Origin: JAGNZR01 sp051659505
Lineage (GTDB): Bacteria > Fusobacteriota > Fusobacteriia > Fusobacteriales > Fusobacteriaceae
Assembly (NCBI GenBank): GCA_051659505.1
Contig: JBOFOQ010000075.1
Coordinates: 20,411-84,410 of the forward strand
DNA: 64,000 nucleotides
Direction of reading: 5' to 3'
This document shows, in pieces, positions 1-9,716 of this stretch (positions are counted from its first letter, which is position 1; each line of letters opens with the position of its first letter). A program made the position numbers and the translations under genes. Below the pieces are notes generated by a model. The model worked only from the letters and a program-made list of their open reading frames with translations, was not told the origin of the DNA and searched no databases.

Positions 1-1341
1 ATTTTTTCTTTTATAATAGGAATAATACCTGCTTATTATATGGCATATAATAAAAATGTTTTAACTAGATTACTGGATAAACTGTTTTTTATACCCTTTA
101 TGTTTCCACCAATATCAGCAATAGTATCCTTTAGTATTATTTTTAATATACCTTTTTTAAAAAATAGTGGATTAAATTATAGTTTAACTAGTATTATTAT
201 AGCTAACTGCTTTTATAATTCACCTATTTTTTTAAAGTATATTGCTGAAGCTCTAAAATCTATTCCTAAGGAAGTGGAAGAAGAAGCTCAAATAGCGGGA
301 GCAAAAGATTATGTTGTATTCTTTAAAATAAAATTATCATTGATACTACCACAAATATACAGAGGAGCTTTTTTAGTTTTTCTTTATTCTTTTACATCTT
401 TTATTTTAGTATTAGCTTTAGGTGGAGCTAAATATACAACTATGGAAGCAGAAATAGCAACAACTTTAATAGGTAGTTTTAATTTCACTAAAGTTATGAT
501 TTTAGGTGGAATTCAATCGTTTATTTTAGTTTTTATAAATACTTTAAGCCTAAAACTATATGAATATGAGTTAAATGGGACTCAATATATAAAGAAAACA
601 ACTAAAATTTTTAAATATATTTCAGTTCTATATTTTGTAGTTTTGACTTTAATTATATTAGTTAGTTTTACTTTTAGTTTTTTTAATTTTTATATTGGAG
701 AATTTTCATTAGAACACTATAAAACCATATTTTCATCTAAATTTAATGAAACATATCCAGTTATTAAAGGGATATTAAATTCAACTTTTTTATCTGTTAT
801 AGGAGGCTTGATAGTTACTACTTTTTCTTATTGTATGATAAAATCCTACAATAAACTCACAAATTTTATTGTGTACTCAACCTTTGGAATATCCAGTGGT
901 TTTTTAGGAATAACTTTAATTTATTTAAATATTTCCTTTAATATTCCTTTACCTATAATATTGATTCAAGGTTATGTATTAGTTTCTCTCCCTCTTGGGT
1001 ACTCTTTTATGTGTAGTTATATTAAGAATTTTAATAATGAAATTTTAGAAGCTGCACAACTAGACGGAGTAAATTATTTTACAAATTTTATTTATATTGA
1101 ATTTCCATTATTAAAAAGAGTTTTCCTATGGGTATTTATGCAGATATTTGCAATTTTGTTTGGGGAGTTTACAATAGGATATACAATGCAAATATCAAGA
1201 GTTTTTCCAACTCTTCCTTTGGTAAATTACTCTTTAATATCTGAAAAGAAATTTTTAGAAAGTTCAGCACTAAATACAGTAACTTTAATATTTTTAATAA
1301 TGATATTTTATATTTCACAAAAAATATTGGAAAAAGATTAA
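1..1341 (+). CDS. ABC transporter permease, two-domain ThiP/FbpB type (5' end outside window)
   Basis: The frame is open from base 1, so the start codon lies upstream; 446 codons are visible. The product is an inner-membrane permease with about ten or more hydrophobic segments. It carries two EAA-type loops that dock to an ABC ATPase: EEEAQIAGAKDYVVFFKIK (about nt 277-340) and EAAQLDGVNYFTNFIYIE (about nt 1045-1100). Two such loops in one chain are typical of fused permeases for thiamine (ThiP) or ferric iron (FbpB/SfuB). The GEFTIGYTMQ stretch near the C-terminus recalls ThiP, but the substrate cannot be decided here. The partner ATPase and binding protein must lie upstream, because the next gene downstream is an unrelated PTS operon behind a terminator. 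Confidence 0.85.
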   Translation: MFSFIIGIIPAYYMAYNKNVLTRLLDKLFFIPFMFPPISAIVSFSIIFNIPFLKNSGLNYSLTSIIIANCFYNSPIFLKYIAEALKSIPKEVEEEAQIAGAKDYVVFFKIKLSLILPQIYRGAFLVFLYSFTSFILVLALGGAKYTTMEAEIATTLIGSFNFTKVMILGGIQSFILVFINTLSLKLYEYELNGTQYIKKTTKIFKYISVLYFVVLTLIILVSFTFSFFNFYIGEFSLEHYKTIFSSKFNETYPVIKGILNSTFLSVIGGLIVTTFSYCMIKSYNKLTNFIVYSTFGISSGFLGITLIYLNISFNIPLPIILIQGYVLVSLPLGYSFMCSYIKNFNNEILEAAQLDGVNYFTNFIYIEFPLLKRVFLWVFMQIFAILFGEFTIGYTMQISRVFPTLPLVNYSLISEKKFLESSALNTVTLIFLIMIFYISQKILEKD

Positions 1342-1383
1342 AAAAAATTTAAATCAGGTTATATATTGGCAGCTCTGAAAACT

Positions 1384-1416
1384 AAACGCCCTGTGTAAGT
1401 GAAGCACAGGGCGTTT
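1384..1416 (+). terminator. Strong hairpin terminator after the ABC permease
   Basis: A perfect 12-bp stem, AAACGCCCTGTG / CACAGGGCGTTT, encloses a 9-nt loop. It is unusually G+C-rich for this DNA. The right arm ends in TTT and is followed by ATTTGC, so the U-tract is short. It separates the permease from the PTS operon. Confidence 0.8.
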
Positions 1417-1483
1417 ATTTGCACCTTGTACGTAATGTTTGTACTATTTTTTTTCGATTAAGTTTATTTTTTTACAAAAAAAC

Positions 1484-1512
1484 TTGAAAAAAATGAAAAA
1501 AAAGATTACAAT
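1484..1512 (+). promoter_or_regulatory. Promoter of the malto-oligosaccharide operon
   Basis: TTGAAA (1484-1489) and TACAAT (1507-1512) are 17 bp apart, close to the sigma-70 consensus. GATTA and TAATC lie inverted around and just after the -10 box (about 1504-1530), a possible operator for the TrmB-type regulator encoded in the operon. The operator role is a guess. Confidence 0.65.
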
Positions 1513-1574
1513 GAAATGTAGTTTTAATCATACAACATTTATTTGAATAATTAATAAAAAAGGAGATGTGGAAA

Positions 1575-3215
1575 ATGAATGGGAAAAAATTAATATCTTT
1601 TGATTTTTGGCAAAAATTTGGAAAAGCATTAATTGTAGTAATAGCTGTTATGCCAGCTGCAGGACTTATGGTTTCCATAGGGAAATTAATAGGTGGAACA
1701 GAGCTTGGACTTCTAGGAAGAGTAATGGAAGATATGGGATGGGCTATAATAGTAAATTTAAATATATTATTTGCAGCAGCTATAGGAGGTTCTTGGGCAA
1801 AAGAGAAAGCAGGTGGTGCCTTTGCAGGAGTGATGGCATTTATTCTTATAAATAGAATATCTGGAAGTATTTTTTCAGTAAATGCAGGAATGTTATCTGA
1901 CGGAACATCACTTGTGAAATCTTTTACAGGTCAAGAACTTTTAGTAAAAAACTATTTTACCATGGTTTTAGGAGCACCAGCTTTAAATATGGGAGTATTT
2001 GTTGGAATACTATCTGGATTTTTAGGAGCAGTACTTTTTAATAAGTATTATAATTATAATAAACTCCCAAAAGCACTAGATTTTTTCAATGGAAAAAGAT
2101 TTGTTCCTTTTGTAGTAATTTTTGCTTCTGTTGTTGTAGCAATTTTACTTTCTATTTTATGGCCATTTATTCAATGGGGATTAAATACTTTTGGGCAATG
2201 GATAGCTGCCTCAAGAAATACAGCACCAATAGTTGCCCCTTTTGTATATGGTACATTAGAAAGATTATTACTGCCTTTTGGACTTCATCATATGTTAACG
2301 ATACCTATGAATTATACAGATTTAGGTGGAACATATAAAGTGTTAACAGGAACAGGAGTAGGAACAATTATAGCGGGTCAAGATCCAATATGGTTAGCAT
2401 GGATTACAGATTTAAATAATTTAAAAGTATCAGGAGATATAGAAGGTTATAAAAATTTATTACTTACTGTTGTTCCAGCAAGGTTTAAAGCTGGACAAGT
2501 AATACTATCAACTGCTTCATTACTAGGAATCGGTTTGGCAATGCTAAATAATGTAGATAAAGAAAAAAAATCTAAGTATAAAACAATTTTTTTATCTGCT
2601 ATGTTAGCAGTATTTTTAACTGGAGTAACAGAACCAATAGAATTTATGTTTATGTTTGTAGCTCCAATATTGTATGTGGTCTATGCAATCTTAACTGGAA
2701 TAGCTTTTGCATTAGTAGATATTATAAGTTTAAGAGTTCACTCATTTGGATTTTTAGAATTTTTATCAAGAGTTCCTCTTATGCTAAAAGCAGGTTTGAC
2801 AAAGGACTTAATAAATTTTATAATTTCTTGTATAGTATTCTTCTTTTTAAACTATACACTGTTTAATATTATCATTAAAAAATTTGATTTACCTACTCCA
2901 GGAAGAAAAGGAAATTATATAGAAGATGAAGAAGACGAAGAAAATATAGAGAATAACTCTCCAGCTAATAAACAAAATACAATAATTAATAAAATTATTT
3001 CTTTATTAGGTGGAAAAGAGAATATAAGTGATGTAGATGCTTGTATGACAAGGCTTAGAGTTACTGTTAAGGACAGTTCTTTAGTTGGAGAATTAAAAGA
3101 TTGGAAAAAAACAGGAGCAATAGGTCTAATAATAAAAGATACAGGAGTACAAGCTGTTTATGGTCCTAAAGCAGATAACATAAAAAATGATATTTTAGAA
3201 AATTTAGGGAGATAA
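1575..3215 (+). CDS. PTS transporter subunit IICB, maltose/glucose type (MalX-like)
   Basis: This is a membrane phosphotransferase component that imports and phosphorylates a glucose-type sugar, probably maltose or glucose. The N-terminal IIC domain has many membrane segments, the family motif PFGLHHMLTIP and the conserved TGVTEPIEFMFMFVAP block. After a charged linker (EDEEDEEN) comes a IIB domain with the phospho-acceptor Cys in DACMTRLR (codon near nt 3041). No IIA domain is attached, so a IIA protein must come from elsewhere. I prefer the ATG at 1575: AGGAG (1561-1565) sits 9 nt before it and directly abuts the earlier ATG at 1566. It is first in an operon with malQ and glgP, which argues for maltose or maltodextrin. 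No phospho-glucosidase is in the window. Confidence 0.9.
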   Translation: MNGKKLISFDFWQKFGKALIVVIAVMPAAGLMVSIGKLIGGTELGLLGRVMEDMGWAIIVNLNILFAAAIGGSWAKEKAGGAFAGVMAFILINRISGSIFSVNAGMLSDGTSLVKSFTGQELLVKNYFTMVLGAPALNMGVFVGILSGFLGAVLFNKYYNYNKLPKALDFFNGKRFVPFVVIFASVVVAILLSILWPFIQWGLNTFGQWIAASRNTAPIVAPFVYGTLERLLLPFGLHHMLTIPMNYTDLGGTYKVLTGTGVGTIIAGQDPIWLAWITDLNNLKVSGDIEGYKNLLLTVVPARFKAGQVILSTASLLGIGLAMLNNVDKEKKSKYKTIFLSAMLAVFLTGVTEPIEFMFMFVAPILYVVYAILTGIAFALVDIISLRVHSFGFLEFLSRVPLMLKAGLTKDLINFIISCIVFFFLNYTLFNIIIKKFDLPTPGRKGNYIEDEEDEENIENNSPANKQNTIINKIISLLGGKENISDVDACMTRLRVTVKDSSLVGELKDWKKTGAIGLIIKDTGVQAVYGPKADNIKNDILENLGR

Positions 3216-3216
3216 A

Positions 3217-4005
3217 ATGAAGTTATTAACATTAAATTGTGATTCTTGTAATGAAGAGATGCAGTTTGAAAAAATAAAATATTTAGCAGAAACGATCAAA
3301 GAAAAAGAATACGATGTTATTTGCTTACAGGAAGTGAGTCAAAAGATAGATGATAAGATAGTATATGGAAATATAAAAAAAAGTAACTATGCTTATAAAT
3401 TATGTGAATACTTAAAAAAAATAAATTCTGAATATAGATTTCTATGGAGTTTTAATCATATAGGGTATAATATACATGAAGAAGGAGTTGCTATATTAAC
3501 AAAACTAAAAATTTGTAATAGTATAGACTTCTATTTAGGAACCAGTACAGATACAAGTTTTTGGAAAACTAGAAAAGTACTTAAAGTTACTCTTGATAAA
3601 AAAGGAGAAAAAATAGATTTTTATTCGTGTCATTTAGGGTGGTGGAATGACCTAGAAAACTCATTTCAAGAACAAATTAAAACTTTAATTAACACTGTAA
3701 ATCAAAGTGAGAATAGAAGTTTTTTAATGGGAGATTTTAATAATATTTCAGCAATTAGAAATGAAGGTTATGACTTGATCTTAAAAAATAATATCTTTGA
3801 TACATATAATTTAGCAGTTGAAAAAGATGATGGAATAACAGTAGAGGGAAAGATAGATGGTTGGAGCAATGATGGCATAGTAGGAAAAAGAATAGATTAT
3901 ATTTTTACAAATAAAAAAGTAGAAATAAAAAAAAGTGAAGTTATTTTTAATAAGAAAAATAAGATGAAAATATCTGATCATTACGGTGTTGAAGTAATTA
4001 TATAA
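3217..4005 (+). CDS. Endonuclease/exonuclease/phosphatase family hydrolase
   Basis: A 262-residue protein of the metal-dependent EEP superfamily (DNase I / sphingomyelinase fold). Family signatures are visible in order: LTLNCDS near the N-terminus, the metal-binding Glu in DVICLQEVS, SCHLGWW, GDFNN, KRIDYIFTN and the terminal SDHYGVEV with the catalytic His. The length fits a single soluble domain and no signal peptide is seen, so it is probably cytoplasmic. It starts one base after the PTS stop codon and is followed 21 bp later by malQ, so it is co-transcribed with sugar-use genes. That position makes a phosphodiesterase or phosphatase on a sugar or lipid phosphate as likely as a nuclease. 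The substrate is unknown. Confidence 0.85.
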   Translation: MKLLTLNCDSCNEEMQFEKIKYLAETIKEKEYDVICLQEVSQKIDDKIVYGNIKKSNYAYKLCEYLKKINSEYRFLWSFNHIGYNIHEEGVAILTKLKICNSIDFYLGTSTDTSFWKTRKVLKVTLDKKGEKIDFYSCHLGWWNDLENSFQEQIKTLINTVNQSENRSFLMGDFNNISAIRNEGYDLILKNNIFDTYNLAVEKDDGITVEGKIDGWSNDGIVGKRIDYIFTNKKVEIKKSEVIFNKKNKMKISDHYGVEVII

Positions 4006-4026
4006 AATAAAAAAGGGGACATAAAA

Positions 4027-5517
4027 ATGTTTGAAAGAAAAAGTGGAGTGCTAGCACATATAAGCTCTCTTCCGAGTAAATATGGAATTGGAGATCTAGG
4101 AGTGGTGGCATATGAATTTGTAGATTTTTTAGAAAATGCAGGGCAAAAACTATGGCAAGTACTGCCAATAGGGCCAACAGGATATGGAGATTCACCTTAT
4201 CAATCTTTTTCATCTTTTGCAGGAAATCCATATTTTATTGATATGGAGAAATTAGTAAGTGAAGAACTTTTAGAGAACGAGGATTTAAAGGTTTTAGAAA
4301 AAATAAATAATGAAGAAAGTGTAGATTATGGAAATATTTATGAGTATAAATTTCCAATATTAAGAAAAGCTTATGAAACTTTTATAAAGAAAAATAGGTT
4401 GAAAGAAACAATTAATTTTCAAGAAGAAGAAAAATATTGGTTAGAAGATTATTGTTTATTTATGGCATTGAAAGAAAAATTTAATCAAAAAAATTGGAAT
4501 GAATGGCCGATAGAATATAAAAATAGAGAAAAAGAGTCAATATCTAATATAAAAAAAGAATTAAAAAGTGAAATTGAGTTTTATATTTTTTTACAGTATA
4601 TATTCTACAATCAATGGAAAAAATTAAAAAAATATGCTAATTCAAAAAATATAAAAATTATAGGAGATATTCCTATATTTGTAGCTCTTGATAGTAGTGA
4701 TGCTTGGTCAAAAAGTGAAATGTTTTTATTTGATGAGAACAAAAATTCAACTAGAGTAGCAGGTTGCCCACCAGATAATTTTAGTGCTAATGGGCAATTA
4801 TGGGGGAATCCTTTATATGATTGGAATAATATTGAGAAAAATAATTATAAATGGTGGATTGAAAGAATAAAGGCTTGTTTTAATCTTCATGATATAGTAA
4901 GAATTGATCATTTTAGAGGTTTTGAATCATATTGGTCTATCCCTTTTGGTGCAAAAACAGCAGCTGAGGGACAATGGGAAAAAGGTCCAGGAATAAAATT
5001 GTTTAATGCAATAAAAAATTCATTAGGTAATATGCCAATAATTGCAGAAGATTTAGGATTTTTAACACCAGAAGTTCAGAATTTATTAGCTGAAAGTGGT
5101 TATCCAGGTATGAAAATTTTATTATTTGCCTTTGATTCAAAAGAAGAGAGTGACTATTTACCGCATAAATATTTAGAAAATTCAGTTGCATATACAGGAA
5201 CTCATGACAATGAAACAGTTGTAGGGTGGTATGAAAATGTAAAAAAATCAGATAAAACAAAATGTCAAGAGTATCTAGAAGAAATGGAGACTGTTGTATC
5301 TACTGAAATAAACTGGAAATTTATAGAAGCAGTTTGGAGCACAAAATCTGTAATGGCACTAACTCAAATTCAAGATTTATTAGGACTAGATAATAATGCA
5401 AGAATGAATATTCCTTCCACATCTTCTAAAAACTGGCAATGGAGACTAAAAGAGAATGATTTAACATCAGAACTAGCAGAAAGATTAAAAAAATTAACTG
5501 AAAAGAATATGAGGTGA
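4027..5517 (+). CDS. malQ: 4-alpha-glucanotransferase (amylomaltase, GH77)
   Basis: It transfers glucan segments between malto-oligosaccharides and releases glucose; it acts in the cytoplasm. The 496-residue length is usual for bacterial MalQ. It opens with SGVLAHISSLPSKYGIGDLG, the GH77 start. Catalytic motifs are present: RIDHFRGFESYW with the nucleophile Asp, IIAEDLGFLTPEV with the acid/base Glu, and YTGTHDNETVVGWY with the third carboxylate. AGGCPPD-type sequence (VAGCPPDNFSANGQLWGNP) is also conserved. It starts after AAAAAGGGGACATAAAA, a good ribosome binding site. With the glucan phosphorylase downstream it forms the classical MalQ-MalP pair that turns maltodextrins into glucose and glucose-1-phosphate. 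Confidence 0.96.
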   Translation: MFERKSGVLAHISSLPSKYGIGDLGVVAYEFVDFLENAGQKLWQVLPIGPTGYGDSPYQSFSSFAGNPYFIDMEKLVSEELLENEDLKVLEKINNEESVDYGNIYEYKFPILRKAYETFIKKNRLKETINFQEEEKYWLEDYCLFMALKEKFNQKNWNEWPIEYKNREKESISNIKKELKSEIEFYIFLQYIFYNQWKKLKKYANSKNIKIIGDIPIFVALDSSDAWSKSEMFLFDENKNSTRVAGCPPDNFSANGQLWGNPLYDWNNIEKNNYKWWIERIKACFNLHDIVRIDHFRGFESYWSIPFGAKTAAEGQWEKGPGIKLFNAIKNSLGNMPIIAEDLGFLTPEVQNLLAESGYPGMKILLFAFDSKEESDYLPHKYLENSVAYTGTHDNETVVGWYENVKKSDKTKCQEYLEEMETVVSTEINWKFIEAVWSTKSVMALTQIQDLLGLDNNARMNIPSTSSKNWQWRLKENDLTSELAERLKKLTEKNMR

Positions 5518-5521
5518 AATA

Positions 5522-6319
5522 TTGGATAAAAGACAGAGAATTATTAGTAATTTAGAAAAATTAGGATTATCAGTAAAGGAAAGTGAAGTTTATTATGAGT
5601 TAGTTAAGTGTCCTTCATCTAATGGTTCTAAAATAGCTAAAAAATTAGGCTATCCTAGAACTACTGTTTATGATATCCTAGCTAAATTACTGTCTAAAGG
5701 ATATATTTTATCGTTACAAGAAGGAGAAATAACTTCTTATGTAGCAATAAATCCAGAGCTACTTTTAAAAAGAGCAAAAGAAGAAATGAATAATGCTACT
5801 AAAATTTTAGAAGAAGAGTTTAAAGAAGTTGACATAAATTCATTAGAAGCTCAATTTTATAATTTAAATTCTGAAGCAGGAGTAATAGAAAGAATTTCGC
5901 AAATGCTAAGTAGTAGTGAAAAAGAGGTATATATAAATACTAATTGGGATTTAAAAAAATTTAAAGACATTTTTAAAGTTTTAAAAGAGAGAGGTGTTAG
6001 AGTTATTCTTTTTAGTTTTAAAAAAGTTGATTATGAAGAATTAGGAATAGAAGTTTATTATAGAAATGAAATCAGAGAAGAAGAAACCCAAGAAAATAAA
6101 AGGATTTTAATAGTTTCAGATATGAAAAAAGCTATAATAGCTAGTAACTACAGCGGAACATTTAATGGAACATATTCAGAAAATAAACTGCTTATATATA
6201 TAGTGGCCGAGCATATTCATAACGATATTTATATAATGAAACTTGCAGAAAATTTTAATGGCGATTTCTGGAAAGATATAAATTTACATTCTATGCAGGA
6301 GTTAGCTATTCAAAATTAG
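5522..6319 (+). CDS. TrmB-family sugar-responsive transcriptional regulator
   Basis: A 265-residue regulator. Residues about 1-80 form a TrmB-type winged helix (KLGLSVKESEVYYELVK, then KIAKKLGYPRTTVYDILAKL). The C-terminal part resembles the TrmB effector domain with its phospholipase-D-like fold (VYINTNWDL, RGVRVILFSF). Translation starts at TTG 5522: GAGGTG (5511-5516) overlaps the malQ stop and no ATG is suitably placed. TrmB proteins typically repress or activate maltose, trehalose and glycogen genes in response to sugars, so the likely role is local control of this operon. Its co-transcription with its own targets would allow feedback. Confidence 0.85.
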   Translation: MDKRQRIISNLEKLGLSVKESEVYYELVKCPSSNGSKIAKKLGYPRTTVYDILAKLLSKGYILSLQEGEITSYVAINPELLLKRAKEEMNNATKILEEEFKEVDINSLEAQFYNLNSEAGVIERISQMLSSSEKEVYINTNWDLKKFKDIFKVLKERGVRVILFSFKKVDYEELGIEVYYRNEIREEETQENKRILIVSDMKKAIIASNYSGTFNGTYSENKLLIYIVAEHIHNDIYIMKLAENFNGDFWKDINLHSMQELAIQN

Positions 6320-6352
6320 AAAATATAAGTTAAAAGATATTGAGGAGGAACC

Positions 6353-8737
6353 ATGAAGTTAAATAAAAAACAAATAAAAGACGGTATAAAAAAGCATCTT
6401 TTAGTTGATGCGGGAAAAAGAATTGAAGACGCAGAGAAGCAGGATATTTACCTAGCTTTAGCTAAAACAATAGTAGGAGCAATTAGTGAAAAATGGTTAG
6501 AAACATCAGAGAGATATGAGGAAGGAAAACAAGCACATTACCTATCTTCAGAATTTTTAATGGGAAGAGCTCTTGGAAACAATTTGATAAATTTAGAAGT
6601 TATGAAAAGTGTAAAAACAGCATTTGAAGAACTTGGAATCGACTATAATTTAATAGAAGAAGAAGAGGAGGATTCAGGAACAGGAAATGGTGGATTAGGA
6701 AGACTTGCTGCTTGTTTTATAGATTCTTTAGCAACTTTAAATTTACCAGGAAAAGGTTACAGTATTAGATATAAAAATGGTATTTTTAATCAAAAAATAG
6801 AAAATGGATTTCAAGTAGAAGAACCAGAAACTTGGTTAAAATATGGAGACCCATGGTCGGTAAAAAAAATAGGTGAAGAAGTAAGGGTAGAATTTTCAGA
6901 TTTTTCTGTTCGAGCGATACCATACGACACTCCAATAATAGGATACGGGACAAATAATATAAATACATTAAGACTATGGGAATCACTTCCTACAGAAGAT
7001 TTAGACTATGAAGCATTTAATGCTCAAGATTATACTAAAGCTCTCTGGAAAGCAAATAGAGCTGAAGATATTTCAAGAGTACTTTACCCAAATGATTCTA
7101 CAAATGAAGGGAAATTATTAAGATTACGACAACAATATTTCTTTGTATCAGCCTCTCTACAAGATATATTAAGAAAATTTAAAAAGAATCATGGACATGA
7201 TTTTACAAAATTACCAGAGTTTACAGCAATTCAATTAAATGATACACATCCAGCAATAGCTATTCCTGAGTTAATGAGACTACTTTGCGATGTTGAAGGA
7301 GTTGAATGGACTTTAGCTTGGTCTATTGTTACTAAAACTTTTGCTTATACAAATCATACAATATTGTCAGAAGCATTAGAGAAATGGTGGATAGAATTAT
7401 ATAAAGAGATATTACCAAGAGTTTATGAGATAATTTTAGGAATAAACACTCAGTTAAGACTTATGTTGGAAGAGAAATATCCTAATGATTCTGAAAAACA
7501 AAATAGAATGTCTATTATCCAAGGAGAGCTTATTCATATGGCGTGGCTTGCCATTTATGGGAGTTCTTATGTAAATGGTGTAGCAGCTATTCATACTGAA
7601 ATTTTAAAAACAGAGGAGTTAAAAGAATGGTATGAATTATATCCTGGAAAATTTCAAAATAAAACAAATGGTATAACTCAAAGACGATGGTTACTGCTTT
7701 CAAATCCTGAACTTTCAGAGTTAATAACAAAACTTATTGGAAAAGACTGGATATTAGATTTAACACAGTTGAAAAAATTAGAAAAATACTCCAATGATGA
7801 AGAAATATTAAAAAAATTCCTTAATATTAAAAATATCAAAAAAAATCAACTGGCAAAATATTTAAAAGAGAATCAAAATATAGAAATAAATCCAGAATCA
7901 ATTTTTGATATTCAAGTAAAGAGATTACATGAATATAAGAGACAACTCTTAAATGTTTTTCAAATTATAGATTTATATAATAAGATAAAAGCAAATCCTA
8001 ATCTTAAAATGGAACCTGTTACTTATATTTTTGGTTCAAAAGCTGCACCAGGATATAGAAGAGCTAAAGCTATTATAAAACTTATAAATGAAGTTGCAAA
8101 AAAAATAGATAATGACTTAGAAGTAATGGGGAAAATTAAAATTGTCTTTATAGAAAATTATAGAGTATCAGTAGCACATAAATTATTTCCTGCAGCAGAT
8201 ATTTCTGAGCAAATATCCACAGCAGGAAAAGAGGCTTCAGGAACAGGAAATATGAAGTTTATGCTAAATGGAGCTCTGACACTAGGTACATTAGACGGTG
8301 CAAATGTTGAAATTGTAGAAGAAGCTGGACTGGAGAATAGTTTTATATTTGGCCTTACAGTAGAGGACATAAAAAAAATAAAAATAGAAGGGTATAACCC
8401 GTGGGATAGTTATTCAAATGTAGAAGGATTAAAAGCAGTAATAGATTCTCTTATAGATGGAACTTTTTCTGATGATGGAACAGGAATGTTTAAAGAAATT
8501 TATGATTCATTAATGGAAGGAACAGATTGGCATAGTGCTGATGAATACTATGTATTAAAAGATTTTGAGGAGTATAGAGAAGCTCAAAAAAAAGCAAATA
8601 TAGTCTATGGAGATAAATTAATTTGGGCAAAAAAAGCATGGCTAAATATGTGCAATGCAGGAAAGTTTTCATCAGATAGAACAATTCTTCAGTATGCAAA
8701 TGAAATATGGCATATTGAACCTCAAAAAATAGATTAA
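6353..8737 (+). CDS. glgP: Glycogen/maltodextrin phosphorylase
   Basis: A PLP-dependent GT35 phosphorylase of 794 residues that releases glucose-1-phosphate from alpha-1,4-glucans. Conserved blocks include GNGGLGRLAACFIDSLATL, FTAIQLNDTHPAIAIPELMRLL, FDIQVKRLHEYKRQLLN, GSKAAPGYRRAK and the PLP-lysine motif EASGTGNMKFMLNGALTLGT (Lys near nt 8255). A GAGGAGG-like site precedes ATG 6353. It closes the operon. Whether it prefers glycogen (GlgP) or short maltodextrins (MalP) cannot be read from the sequence; the malQ neighbour favours maltodextrins. Confidence 0.96.
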   Translation: MKLNKKQIKDGIKKHLLVDAGKRIEDAEKQDIYLALAKTIVGAISEKWLETSERYEEGKQAHYLSSEFLMGRALGNNLINLEVMKSVKTAFEELGIDYNLIEEEEEDSGTGNGGLGRLAACFIDSLATLNLPGKGYSIRYKNGIFNQKIENGFQVEEPETWLKYGDPWSVKKIGEEVRVEFSDFSVRAIPYDTPIIGYGTNNINTLRLWESLPTEDLDYEAFNAQDYTKALWKANRAEDISRVLYPNDSTNEGKLLRLRQQYFFVSASLQDILRKFKKNHGHDFTKLPEFTAIQLNDTHPAIAIPELMRLLCDVEGVEWTLAWSIVTKTFAYTNHTILSEALEKWWIELYKEILPRVYEIILGINTQLRLMLEEKYPNDSEKQNRMSIIQGELIHMAWLAIYGSSYVNGVAAIHTEILKTEELKEWYELYPGKFQNKTNGITQRRWLLLSNPELSELITKLIGKDWILDLTQLKKLEKYSNDEEILKKFLNIKNIKKNQLAKYLKENQNIEINPESIFDIQVKRLHEYKRQLLNVFQIIDLYNKIKANPNLKMEPVTYIFGSKAAPGYRRAKAIIKLINEVAKKIDNDLEVMGKIKIVFIENYRVSVAHKLFPAADISEQISTAGKEASGTGNMKFMLNGALTLGTLDGANVEIVEEAGLENSFIFGLTVEDIKKIKIEGYNPWDSYSNVEGLKAVIDSLIDGTFSDDGTGMFKEIYDSLMEGTDWHSADEYYVLKDFEEYREAQKKANIVYGDKLIWAKKAWLNMCNAGKFSSDRTILQYANEIWHIEPQKID

Positions 8738-8806
8738 TAAAGAGAGTAAAGAGAGTGGATAAAACTGTATTCGAATAAATAAAAAATATCTTTTTTCCAG
8801 ATTTTG

Positions 8807-8815
8807 TGATATACT
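8807..8815 (+). promoter_or_regulatory. Extended -10 promoter of aqpZ
   Basis: TGATATACT is an extended -10 (TGn plus TATACT at 8810-8815) about 55 bp before the aquaporin start. The -35 region (around 8787) is poor, as is common for extended -10 promoters. An imperfect inverted repeat (AGAATGTTATAAAATATTCT) follows it. Confidence 0.5.
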
Positions 8816-8870
8816 ACTAGCTCGAGAATGTTATAAAATATTCTAACATAAAAAAATACTTGGAGGAAAG

Positions 8871-9557
8871 ATGAAAAAGAAATTATTAGCAGAGTTTATA
8901 GGGACTGCATGGCTAGTTTTAGGTGGATGTGGAAGTGCAGTTTTAGCAGCAGGATTTCCAGAATTAGGAATTGGTTTTGTAGGAGTTTCTTTGGCCTTTG
9001 GATTGACTGTTCTAACAATGGCTTATGCAATTGGAGATATTTCAGGTTGTCATTTAAATCCTGCAGTTTCTGTAGGTTTAGCAGTGGGTGGTCGTTTTGA
9101 CAAAAAAGAATTACTTCCTTATATTATATTTCAAGTTTTAGGTGGAATTTTCGGAGCAGCTATTATATATATTGTTGCTAGTGGAGCAGCAGGATTTTCT
9201 TTAGATAGTGGTTTTGCTACTAATGGCTATGGAATTCATTCACCTGGTGGATATAGTTTATTATCAGCTTTAGTAATTGAAATTGTATTAACAGCAGGAT
9301 TTATATTTGTTATAATGGGAGCTACTAAAAAAGATGCAGTTAAAGGCTTCGCTCCAATTTCTATTGGTTTAGCTTTAACATTAATTCATTTAATAAGTAT
9401 TCCAGTGACAAATACCTCTGTAAACCCTGCACGTAGTACAGCAGTAGCTATATTTGTAGGTGGAGGAGCAGTTTCTCAACTTTGGTTATTCTGGGTAGCA
9501 CCTATTATTGGAGCTATTATTGGTGGAATTACTTACAAATTTTTAAATAATGAGTAA
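8871..9557 (+). CDS. aqpZ: Aquaporin Z
   Basis: A 228-residue inner-membrane water channel of the MIP family with six membrane helices. Both pore-helix motifs are intact: SGCHLNPAVS and SVNPARSTA. The stretch LIHLISIPVTNTSVNPARST closely matches AqpZ. It includes the His, small residue and Arg of a water-selective filter rather than the wider glycerol-facilitator filter. It starts after CTTGGAGGAAAG. It is a single-gene unit between an extended -10 promoter and a strong terminator, so it is probably regulated by itself, for example by osmolarity. Confidence 0.95.
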   Translation: MKKKLLAEFIGTAWLVLGGCGSAVLAAGFPELGIGFVGVSLAFGLTVLTMAYAIGDISGCHLNPAVSVGLAVGGRFDKKELLPYIIFQVLGGIFGAAIIYIVASGAAGFSLDSGFATNGYGIHSPGGYSLLSALVIEIVLTAGFIFVIMGATKKDAVKGFAPISIGLALTLIHLISIPVTNTSVNPARSTAVAIFVGGGAVSQLWLFWVAPIIGAIIGGITYKFLNNE

Positions 9558-9584
9558 TATATATAAATATTAAAAAATAAAAAT

Positions 9585-9623
9585 ACTAAAACCCCCTCCT
9601 TACTATAAAGAGGGGGTTTTAGT
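9585..9623 (+). terminator. Hairpin terminator after aqpZ
   Basis: A perfect 14-bp stem, ACTAAAACCCCCTC / GAGGGGGTTTTAGT, encloses an 11-nt loop. There is a T-run in the right arm. It separates aqpZ from the lipoprotein gene. Confidence 0.85.
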
Positions 9624-9716
9624 AACTACTCAGTGGTAAAATTATTTTGTACTTAAAAAATAAAAAAATATGAAAAAAAGAAATTTCAGAAAAAAGATTT
9701 TTTCTTTTTCTATGTA

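Noticed and set aside
1566..1574. ATG 1566 as start of the PTS gene
   Set aside because: It directly abuts the AGGAG ribosome site; ATG 1575 has proper spacing.
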